A stretch of 64,000 bases of DNA from Croceitalea dokdonensis DOKDO 023 (GTDB lineage Bacteria; Bacteroidota; Bacteroidia; Flavobacteriales; Flavobacteriaceae): positions 124,001 to 188,000 of the forward strand of contig NZ_LDJX01000005.1 of assembly GCF_001306415.1 (NCBI RefSeq), in the 5' to 3' direction. Below the pieces are notes generated by a model. It made no database searches. It was not told the DNA's origin and worked only from the letters and a program-made list of their open reading frames with translations. Shown here in pieces: positions 31,297-38,595 of the stretch. How positions within the stretch are numbered: the stretch's first letter is position 1; the number at the start of each line of letters is the position of its first letter. A program made the position numbers and the translations under genes.

Positions 31297-32673
31297 CTAA
31301 TTAGATTGTAGGCGTTCTTCTATTTCCTCTAACGAGCTTCCCTTGGTTTCCGGCATAAAAAAGAACGCCCAAAGCAATTGCAGCACCATCATACCTGCGA
31401 AGAAAACAAATATTGGCCACGGATTGTCCTTAAAAATGCCTATTTCGGCATCCAAGAAGGTAGGGGTCAATAAGGTAATTAGCGCGGCAAAGACCCAATG
31501 GGTACTTGTACCCCAAGACTGGCCGTAGGCCCGGACACTGTTGGGAAAAATCTCTGATATAAATACCCAAATTACGGCACCCTGCCCCACTGCATGGGAG
31601 GCTATGAAAAGCAATACAAAACTGAGCAGCACCAAGGCACTGGCACCGCTGTAAAAACACCATCCCACCATAAGAAGGCTAACAATGTATCCAACGGAAC
31701 CCATGTACATGAGTTGCTTCCTTCCTAATTTATCTATCAGGGCGATACCCACAAAGGTGAAAATAAGGTTGATGACCCCAATGGATATGGAGCTGAACAA
31801 TGAGGCTTCGGTGGCTAAACCCGCACGTTCTAAAATTTCCGGAGCATAGTAAAGGACAAAATTAATTCCGGAAAGTTGGTTAAAGAAGGCAATTAAAAAT
31901 GCCAAAACAAGGGGCTTCCGATAATTACCTGAAAATAGTTTTCCCTTGGAGGTCTTAAGATTCGTGGAAAAGGTCGCTTTTAAAGTTTGGAGTTCCTTGG
32001 GCGCACTTTCCGTGGTGTTGCCAATGGCAATAAGGGCGGACAAAATTTGGGAATCCTCCCTTTTTTTTATGAGCAACCACCTTGGGCTATTGGGGATTCT
32101 AAGGACCATAATGGTGTAAATGAGTGCAGGTAGCCCCTCCGCGGCAAGCATCCATCGCCATGAGATATCAGAAGTAAGGAAAATACCAATGAAATAGTTA
32201 GATATAAATGCAATTAAAATACCAAAGACAATATTAAATTGATAGAGCGCCGTAAGCCGTCCCCTATTGTCCGCGGTGGAAATCTCTGAGATATAAATGG
32301 GAGCTGCCACAGAAGAAGCACCTACCCCAATACCACCAATAAATCTAAAGAAAGAAAAACTATAGGCCTCCGGCGCCATGGCGGAACCTACGGCCGAAAT
32401 GAAGTAAAGTGCACCAATCCAAAATAACGTTTTTTTACGCCCAAGTTTGTCCGTAGGAATGCCACCAAAAAGTGCCCCCAAAACTGTCCCCCACAAGGCC
32501 ATGGACATAATAAAAATGCCATGGAACGTAAATATGGAGTCCCCTAGGAACCAATTGGTACCCCAAAGCTCTTTAATGGGTTGGTTGGCACCACTGATGA
32601 CAACGGTGTCAAAACCAAATAAAAAGCCGGCTAGCGCGGCGGTAAGGGAGATTTTTAAGATTCTTTTGTCCAT
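31297..32673 (-). CDS. sugar porter family MFS transporter
   Basis: 458-aa, 12-helix major facilitator of the sugar porter family (xylose/glucose:H+ symporter type). Seen: GFLFGFDTVVISGA at about 16-29, the loop 2-3 motif DKLGRKKTLFW at about 77-87, RFIGGIGVGASSVAAPIYISE at about 111-131, PNSPRWLL with the PESPRWL-type motif, QLSGINFVLYYAP, and the end signature FMPETKGSSLEEIEE. The ATG is seven bases behind the waaA stop, so it is transcribed with waaA, an unusual partner. Substrate not determined. Confidence 0.92.
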   Translation of the reverse strand: MDKRILKISLTAALAGFLFGFDTVVISGANQPIKELWGTNWFLGDSIFTFHGIFIMSMALWGTVLGALFGGIPTDKLGRKKTLFWIGALYFISAVGSAMAPEAYSFSFFRFIGGIGVGASSVAAPIYISEISTADNRGRLTALYQFNIVFGILIAFISNYFIGIFLTSDISWRWMLAAEGLPALIYTIMVLRIPNSPRWLLIKKREDSQILSALIAIGNTTESAPKELQTLKATFSTNLKTSKGKLFSGNYRKPLVLAFLIAFFNQLSGINFVLYYAPEILERAGLATEASLFSSISIGVINLIFTFVGIALIDKLGRKQLMYMGSVGYIVSLLMVGWCFYSGASALVLLSFVLLFIASHAVGQGAVIWVFISEIFPNSVRAYGQSWGTSTHWVFAALITLLTPTFLDAEIGIFKDNPWPIFVFFAGMMVLQLLWAFFFMPETKGSSLEEIEERLQSN

Positions 32674-32680
32674 GGTAGTT

Positions 32681-33925
32681 TTATTCTTGGTTGATAACCG
32701 TTTTAATATAGTCCATTATGGTTGTGGTAGCACCTAATTGGTCCTGAATGTATTTTTTATTGATACCTCCTGTCTCTTGGGCAAAAACAGGGTCTTGCTG
32801 CAATTCCTGCATCATGCCTTCAAAATCATGTTGGTCCTGAATGGGTAAAATACCACCTAGGGCCACCAAATCCTCTGCTTCTTTAAAGCCATGGTAATTG
32901 GGCCCAATAATCACAGCTTTGCCAAATACGGCCGGTTCCAGGGTATTGTGGAGCCCTGTTTCAAAGCCACCGCCCACATAAGAAATATCGGCATAGCTAT
33001 ATATTTTGGTGAGTAGGCCTATAGTGTCAATAATGAGCACCTGTGTCTCTTTTAGGTTGCTGCCCTTTATACTGGAGAAACAAACAGTTTTTTTGGTAAT
33101 GGACTTTTGTAATTTCTGTATTGTTTTGCTTTTAATGGTATGGGGCGCTATCACGTATTTTAGCTGGGTTTCTGCCGAGTTGATGTAGTCAATAATGATG
33201 TCTTCATCCGGCCTCCAAGTGCTCCCAGCCACAAAGCATTTATTATTATCTTTAAATTCCGTCATAAAATCCAAACTGTTGTCTTGTTGGAGTATCCGGG
33301 TTACGCGATCAAATCGGGTATCACCACCTACACTTATTTGTTCCAACCCCAGCGATTGTAAAAGCGATTTTGATTGTTGGTCCTGGGCAAAAATATGGGT
33401 AAAACACCCAAGTGCCTTTCTTAGGAATCTACCATAGAATTTAAAATAGGCTTGCCGCTCATTAAAAATGGCAGACACTAAAAGGGTGGGGATATTTCTG
33501 GTTTGGAGTTCACTCAAATAATTGGGCCATACCTCATATTTAATGAAAATAGCCAGTTCTGGCCGTATCAGTTGTACTAGTTTCTTGGCATTGCCCAAAG
33601 TGTCCATGGGTAAATAGGTCACCACATCCACGGGACTGGAATCCTTTTTTACCTCATAGCCCGATGGAGAGAAAAAGGTGAGTACCATTTTATGCTCAGG
33701 GTAGGTATCTTTTAGCTGTTCTATAATGGGCAATCCTTGTTCATACTCTCCCAAAGATGCTGCGTGTATCCAAATGGTGCGATCTTGTTTTTGGATTTTG
33801 TCCGAAAGTACTTTAAAAACGGTTTTTCTACCCTTGACGAACAAGCGAATCTTAGAATTAATAAGGGCGATGATTCTTAAAAAGAACCATGAAATATTGG
33901 TAAGTAGGTGATAGCTGAATCTCAA
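32681..33925 (-). CDS. waaA: 3-deoxy-D-manno-octulosonic acid (Kdo) transferase
   Basis: 414-aa GT-B glycosyltransferase of the WaaA/KdtA family, adding Kdo to lipid A precursors at the inner membrane. Seen: N-terminal membrane anchor, WIHAASLGEYEQGLPII at about 52-68 (acceptor-side Glu), LTFFSPSGYEV, YLPMDT, FIKYEVWPNYL, GSTWRPDEDIII, and YVGGGFETGLHNTLEPAVFGKAVIIGP in the nucleotide-sugar domain. The start is a TTG at 33925; homologues begin with the same hydrophobic segment, and no better start exists without cutting it. Divergent from the DegT-type gene. Confidence 0.9.
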   Translation of the reverse strand: MRFSYHLLTNISWFFLRIIALINSKIRLFVKGRKTVFKVLSDKIQKQDRTIWIHAASLGEYEQGLPIIEQLKDTYPEHKMVLTFFSPSGYEVKKDSSPVDVVTYLPMDTLGNAKKLVQLIRPELAIFIKYEVWPNYLSELQTRNIPTLLVSAIFNERQAYFKFYGRFLRKALGCFTHIFAQDQQSKSLLQSLGLEQISVGGDTRFDRVTRILQQDNSLDFMTEFKDNNKCFVAGSTWRPDEDIIIDYINSAETQLKYVIAPHTIKSKTIQKLQKSITKKTVCFSSIKGSNLKETQVLIIDTIGLLTKIYSYADISYVGGGFETGLHNTLEPAVFGKAVIIGPNYHGFKEAEDLVALGGILPIQDQHDFEGMMQELQQDPVFAQETGGINKKYIQDQLGATTTIMDYIKTVINQE

Positions 33926-33990
33926 TGCAAACGCTTTGTGCTAAAATACATTTCTTTATGGCAAAAGCCGACGGCCCAACCTTATTTTGT

Positions 33991-33998
33991 TAATTTTG
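33991..33998 (+). promoter_or_regulatory. -7 box of the DegT-type aminotransferase gene
   Basis: TAATTTTG matches TAnnTTTG and lies 19 bp before the ATG at 34017. It overlaps the longer open frame beginning at 33987, which supports the later start. A clear -33 TTG is not seen. Confidence 0.5.
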
Positions 33999-34016
33999 TA
34001 CCCTAAAATAGGGCAG

Positions 34017-35171
34017 ATGAGAAAAATACAGATGGTAGACCTTAAAGGGCAATACCAAGGCATAAAAGAACAAATCGATAATTCTTTTAGTGAAATATTG
34101 GAATCATCTGCTTTTATCAATGGGCCAGAAGTACACGGTTTTCAAAAGGATTTGGAAGACTATTTGGATGTAAAGCATGTAATTCCTTGTGCCAATGGCA
34201 CGGATGCGCTCCAGATTTGTATGATGGGACTTGGCTTGGTTCCCGGTGATGAGGTCATCACGGCAGATTTTACCTTTGCCGCCACCGTAGAGGTCATTGC
34301 CTTATTACAACTTACCCCGGTTTTGGTAGATGTGGATAAGGAGACTTTTAATATTGATGTGGCCGCCATAGAAAAGGCCATTACGCCAAAGACCAAAGCA
34401 ATTGTGCCGGTACACTTGTTTGGGCAATGTGCGGATATGGATGCCATCATGGCCCTGGCGCACAAACACGATTTATATGTGATAGAGGATAATGCCCAAG
34501 GGATTGGGGCCATGCATACCTTCAAGGATGGTTCAAAAAAGAAATCGGGAACTATAGGCCACGTGGCATCAACCTCGTTTTTTCCATCTAAAAATTTAGG
34601 CTGTTATGGGGATGGTGGCGCAATTTTCACCAATGATGATGAACTTGCCCATACCATACGTGGTATCGTGAACCATGGGATGTACAAAAGGTACCATCAT
34701 GATGTGGTTGGGGTCAACTCAAGACTAGATTCGCTCCAAGCGGCTGTTTTAAGGGCCAAACTACCCCATTTAGATGCTTATAACGCCAAGCGGAGGGAAG
34801 CTGCAAGGCGCTACAACCAGGCATTTTTGGGCCACCCTGATATTATTCTTCCAAAAACGGTGAATGGTTGTCAGGGTATCTGTGATTCTTGTGATTGTCA
34901 CGTGTTCCACCAATATACATTGCGTGTAAAGAAGGAAAAAAGAGACAATTTGGTGCAACATTTAAATGAGAATGGCGTTCCATGTGGTGTATACTATCCA
35001 ATACCATTGCATTTACAGAAGGCATATGTAGATGAGCGGTACAAGGAAGATGATTTTAAGATTACCAACCAACTGGTGAATGAAGTCATTTCCCTACCTA
35101 TGCATACGGAGTTGGATGAAGAACAGATAACGTACATAACCACATTGGTCATAGACTATTTAAATGCATAA
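34017..35171 (+). CDS. DegT/DnrJ/EryC1/StrS-family PLP aminotransferase
   Basis: 384-aa sugar aminotransferase of the VioA/WecE/StrS type, which aminates nucleotide-linked keto-sugars for LPS or capsule. Seen: MVDLKGQYQGI, CANGTDALQICM (57-68), EDNAQGIGA (156-165, with the cofactor Asp), and STSFFPSKNLGCYGDGG with the Schiff-base K192. An unusual Cys-rich segment CQGICDSCDCHVFHQY lies near 280. I use ATG 34017 rather than an earlier in-frame start at 33987, because the family starts here and a -7 box precedes it. galE starts three bases after its stop, so the two form a sugar-nucleotide operon. Confidence 0.9.
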   Translation: MRKIQMVDLKGQYQGIKEQIDNSFSEILESSAFINGPEVHGFQKDLEDYLDVKHVIPCANGTDALQICMMGLGLVPGDEVITADFTFAATVEVIALLQLTPVLVDVDKETFNIDVAAIEKAITPKTKAIVPVHLFGQCADMDAIMALAHKHDLYVIEDNAQGIGAMHTFKDGSKKKSGTIGHVASTSFFPSKNLGCYGDGGAIFTNDDELAHTIRGIVNHGMYKRYHHDVVGVNSRLDSLQAAVLRAKLPHLDAYNAKRREAARRYNQAFLGHPDIILPKTVNGCQGICDSCDCHVFHQYTLRVKKEKRDNLVQHLNENGVPCGVYYPIPLHLQKAYVDERYKEDDFKITNQLVNEVISLPMHTELDEEQITYITTLVIDYLNA

Positions 35172-35174
35172 CAG

Positions 35175-36215
35175 ATGAAAAAAGTTTTGGTAACCGGCGG
35201 ACTTGGGTTTATAGGTTCACATACCGTAGTAGAATTGCAGAATGAAGGCTTTGAGGTTGTGATTGTAGATAACCTTTCCAATTCTTCTGAAAATGTGCTG
35301 GATGGGATTATTGCCATTACGGGAAAGAAACCGGTCTTTGAAAATTTTGATCTCAGGGATAAGCCTAAAGTAGTGGAATTTTTTGCAAAACACCATGATA
35401 TAGCAGGTGTCATCCATTTTGCAGCTTCAAAAGCCGTAGGTGAAAGTGTGGAAAATCCCTTGCTTTATTACGAGAATAATTTAGGTGTACTGGTCTATAT
35501 TTTACAAGAGCTACAGAAAAAAGGGGAGTCCAATTTTATTTTTAGCTCCTCCTGCACCGTATATGGACAGGCAGATACCATGCCCATTACCGAGGATGCC
35601 CCGGTAAAACCTGCGGAATCGCCTTATGGCAATACCAAACAGGTGGGTGAGGAGATTATAAGGGACACCTGTAAGGTGAATCCTGGGTTGGCTGCCATCG
35701 CCTTGCGTTATTTTAACCCTATTGGAGCGCACCCTACTGTTGAAATAGGGGAATTGCCCATTGGCGTACCACAAAATTTATTGCCTTTTATTACGCAAAC
35801 CGGTATTGGGATGCGGGAGCAACTTTCCGTTTTTGGAGATGACTATCCAACCCCAGATGGTACCTGCATCAGGGATTACATCCATGTGGTGGATTTGGCA
35901 AAAGCCCATGTTGCCGCACTCCAACGCTTATTAACCGCCAAAAATGACACCAATTTTGAAGTGTTTAATTTAGGCACGGGTACGGGCAGCTCCGTACTGG
36001 AGGTCATTCAAAGTTTTGAGCGCGTTTCTGGAGAAAAATTAAATTACCGTATTGCCCCAAGAAGGGAGGGCGATGTCATCCAGGCATATGCGGATACGGC
36101 AAAGGCAAATGAGGTTTTAGGGTGGAAAGCTGCCTCAACCCTGGACGACGCCATGGAATCTGCTTGGAATTGGGAAAAGAAGATTAGAAAGGGTAAAGAG
36201 AAAACAATGGCGTAA
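35175..36215 (+). CDS. galE: UDP-glucose 4-epimerase
   Basis: 346-aa NAD-dependent SDR-family epimerase interconverting UDP-glucose and UDP-galactose for polysaccharide synthesis. Seen: GGLGFIGSHTVVEL (NAD-binding glycine motif, about 8-21), HFAASKAVGESV, SSSCTVYG, the catalytic SPYGNTK (Tyr and Lys of YxxxK), RYFNPIGAH, and DGTCIRDYIHVVDLA. Length is standard. Directly behind the aminotransferase; a terminator follows at 36230. Confidence 0.94.
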   Translation: MKKVLVTGGLGFIGSHTVVELQNEGFEVVIVDNLSNSSENVLDGIIAITGKKPVFENFDLRDKPKVVEFFAKHHDIAGVIHFAASKAVGESVENPLLYYENNLGVLVYILQELQKKGESNFIFSSSCTVYGQADTMPITEDAPVKPAESPYGNTKQVGEEIIRDTCKVNPGLAAIALRYFNPIGAHPTVEIGELPIGVPQNLLPFITQTGIGMREQLSVFGDDYPTPDGTCIRDYIHVVDLAKAHVAALQRLLTAKNDTNFEVFNLGTGTGSSVLEVIQSFERVSGEKLNYRIAPRREGDVIQAYADTAKANEVLGWKAASTLDDAMESAWNWEKKIRKGKEKTMA

Positions 36216-36229
36216 CATACCATGGTAAA

Positions 36230-36266
36230 CAAAAAAAGGAGGTCTAGGTAAGACCTCCTTTTTTTG
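36230..36266. terminator. terminator behind galE
   Basis: Stem AAGGAGGTCT / AGACCTCCTT with a 5-nt loop, A-run before and T7 after. Confidence 0.85.
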
Positions 36267-36306
36267 TTTACCTTATCCCCAAATAACAATCCTAAAACCA
36301 CTTTTT

Positions 36307-37578
36307 ATGAGAACAATTGTTTTTTTTCTTTTTGTAATGGGCAGTTGGTGCCTCCAAGCCCAAGACACCTATCTGCACTGCGGACAACTGTTAGATGTGG
36401 CTTCGGGCAAGTTCCTAAAAGAGCGGACCATCATCGTAACCGATAAAAAAATAAAGGCCGTCCAAGTGGGCTATGTCCCCGCGGGAGATGGCAATATCGC
36501 CATTGATTTAAAAGATAAAGCGGTTTTGCCTGGGTTTATTGATATGCATGTCCATATTGAAAGTGAATTTGGGCCAGGGGTGTACATGAAACGCTTTTCG
36601 GACAATGATGCGGACACCGCCTATGAGGCCGCCCAATATGCAAAACGGACCCTCTTGGCTGGATTCACCACCGTTCGCGACCTTGGTGGTAATGGGGTAA
36701 ATATTGCGTTAAGGAATGCCATTAATAAAGGGATAGCAGATGGGCCAAGAATTTTTACCGCGGGCAAGGCGCTGGCCAGTACCGGGGGACATGCCGATCC
36801 CACAAACGGGGTGCGGAATGAGCTTAAGGGTGATCCAGGACCTAAAGAAGGTGTGGTAAATTCTGTTGAAGATGCAAAAAAGGCTGTAAGACAGCGGTAT
36901 AAGAACGGTGCGGACGTCATAAAAATTACGGCTACCGGAGGTGTGCTCAGTGTGGCAAAAAGTGGCGAAAACCCACAATTTACGCTAGAGGAGGTAAAGG
37001 CAATTGTAGCAACTGCCAAAGACTACGGTTTTTCGGTAGCGGCGCACGCCCATGGGGATGAGGGTATGAAACGCGCTGTTTTGGGTGGGGTGACCACCAT
37101 AGAACATGGAACCCTAATGAGTTATGAGACCATGGTTCTGATGCGGGAGAACAACTGTTATCTGATTCCTACCATCAGTGCGGGCAAACAGGTTGCGGAA
37201 AAGGCGAAAATGCCAGGTTTTTTTCCACCCGTTGTAGCCAAAAAGGCCCTTGAAATTGGACCACTTCATCAAAACACCATAGCCAAGGCATTTAAAGCAG
37301 GTGTGCCCATGGGGTTTGGAACGGATGCCGGTGTTTTTCCCCATGGCAAGAACGCCATTGAGTTCGGATATCTGTTGGAAGCAGGAATTCCAGTGATGGA
37401 ATCCCTTAGGGCCGCTACCATGGTCAATGCCAAATTACTGGGTATGGAAGGCGAATTGGGGCAGCTCAAAGCGGGCTTTTTAGCGGATATTATTGCGGTA
37501 AACAACAATCCTGTTGAAAGTGTGGAAACATTGGAAGATGTAGTCTTTGTAATGAAAGACGGAAAAATATACAAATAA
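36307..37578 (+). CDS. exported amidohydrolase (prolidase/imidazolonepropionase-like)
   Basis: 423-aa metal-dependent hydrolase of the amidohydrolase superfamily with a signal peptide (MRTIVFFLFVMGSWCLQAQ), so periplasmic. Seen: DMHVHIE at about 79-85 (metal HxH), DVIKITATGG near 199-208 with the Lys that is carbamylated in this family, AAHAHGDEG and TIEHGT (further His ligands), and FGTDAGV (catalytic Asp). Such enzymes cleave X-Pro dipeptides or cyclic amides; the exact substrate is not readable. Single gene after the galE terminator. Confidence 0.88.
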   Translation: MRTIVFFLFVMGSWCLQAQDTYLHCGQLLDVASGKFLKERTIIVTDKKIKAVQVGYVPAGDGNIAIDLKDKAVLPGFIDMHVHIESEFGPGVYMKRFSDNDADTAYEAAQYAKRTLLAGFTTVRDLGGNGVNIALRNAINKGIADGPRIFTAGKALASTGGHADPTNGVRNELKGDPGPKEGVVNSVEDAKKAVRQRYKNGADVIKITATGGVLSVAKSGENPQFTLEEVKAIVATAKDYGFSVAAHAHGDEGMKRAVLGGVTTIEHGTLMSYETMVLMRENNCYLIPTISAGKQVAEKAKMPGFFPPVVAKKALEIGPLHQNTIAKAFKAGVPMGFGTDAGVFPHGKNAIEFGYLLEAGIPVMESLRAATMVNAKLLGMEGELGQLKAGFLADIIAVNNNPVESVETLEDVVFVMKDGKIYK

Positions 37579-37604
37579 CAGTAACCCTTTAGGCGTTTAA
37601 TGGA

Positions 37605-37970
37605 ATGAATGGGCAGGAAGAACCGATATTTAAGGATAGCGCAGCCGTGCTTAAAGATGTGTCCCTAAGAAATTGGGAAGATGAATTTAGGGGACAATTG
37701 CAAAAAGAATTTCTACTGGCCAATGTACCGTTGGCCTTTAAAGAGAAAGAGTCGTTATCCCATGTACATGAGGTGGTAGTTGAAAAAATATACCAATTGC
37801 TCATGGAAGATTTTGATACCTATCTTAACCTTCTGTATGTCATTGATGTTCGTGAAATGGACCTTAAGGCGGTAGATGGTCCGGATATAGTTACAGCGGC
37901 AAAGCAGGTGGGTTTTCTTATATTACAAAGAACGTATCAGAAGCTATGGTATAAAAAACGATACGCTTAG
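37605..37970 (+). CDS. hypothetical protein, 121 aa
   Basis: Small, helical, soluble protein without signal peptide or membrane segment (MNGQEEPIFKDSAAVLKDVS...). Its centre LMEDFDTYLNLLYVIDVREMDLKA and end QVGFLILQRTYQKLWYKKRYA look like a conserved cytosolic family of Bacteroidota, but I cannot name it. It is 26 bp behind the amidohydrolase and may be co-transcribed. Its stop is two bases from that of the convergent beta-barrel gene. Confidence 0.68.
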   Translation: MNGQEEPIFKDSAAVLKDVSLRNWEDEFRGQLQKEFLLANVPLAFKEKESLSHVHEVVVEKIYQLLMEDFDTYLNLLYVIDVREMDLKAVDGPDIVTAAKQVGFLILQRTYQKLWYKKRYA

Positions 37971-37971
37971 T

Positions 37972-38496
37972 TTAAAAATAGACCCTAAAAAATGGCATAA
38001 GTGGGTCAATGTAAATACTACGATTTTCGTCAAAAAGAACATCGTACCGTAAGCCCATGGTGACATTTCTGGTCGTAAAACCAATACCAAGGAACAGTGC
38101 CGTAGACCAATAATTATCCTCCAGCGTGCTTCCGGCAAAGTTTTGGCTCGCATTTACCCGCCATTGCTCCAGTTCCGCACTAAGCTGTATGCTGGGAATG
38201 GGATTGTAAAAATTCATAAAACTGGCGCCATACGCCAAAAACTTACTTTCATTGAATTTGGTGTAGTTAAGGTTAAGCCCAACGCCGCTGGCCAGCTCAG
38301 GGCTTACTTGATAAATGGCACTGGGTGCCAATGCCAGGTTAAAACCACCATTGGTGAACCCAAGGCCCAGGCCTCCTCCATACCTCACATTTTCCCAAAA
38401 GGCACTTTTTGCAAGCTGTTGTGCCTTTGCTTTAAAACTGGTTAACGAAAAAAAACCTATGGTTAGGGTAATTAAGATTTTAGCTTGTCCGCTCAT
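37972..38496 (-). CDS. small outer-membrane beta-barrel protein
   Basis: 174-aa exported protein (signal peptide MSGQAKILITLTIGFFSLTSFKAKAQ, start at ATG 38496) with short alternating beta strands ending in an aromatic residue (MPFFRVYF), typical of a small outer-membrane barrel. Relatives next to sucA are often labelled alpha-ketoglutarate decarboxylase in databases. That name comes only from the neighbour and does not fit this sequence. It is divergent from sucA. Function unknown. Confidence 0.75.
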   Translation of the reverse strand: MSGQAKILITLTIGFFSLTSFKAKAQQLAKSAFWENVRYGGGLGLGFTNGGFNLALAPSAIYQVSPELASGVGLNLNYTKFNESKFLAYGASFMNFYNPIPSIQLSAELEQWRVNASQNFAGSTLEDNYWSTALFLGIGFTTRNVTMGLRYDVLFDENRSIYIDPLMPFFRVYF

Positions 38497-38595
38497 GTTA
38501 AAAGTTTGTTGGTTTTCCCAAAGGTGCTCATGTGGTGTTTCTGATTTGTTGTATTTTTGATGAAATTTTGTCACTTCTTTTGGTAAAGAAATACA

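Noticed and set aside
37972-38496. Naming the gene beside sucA alpha-ketoglutarate decarboxylase
   Set aside because: It is a signal-peptide-bearing small beta-barrel; that database name derives from its neighbour.
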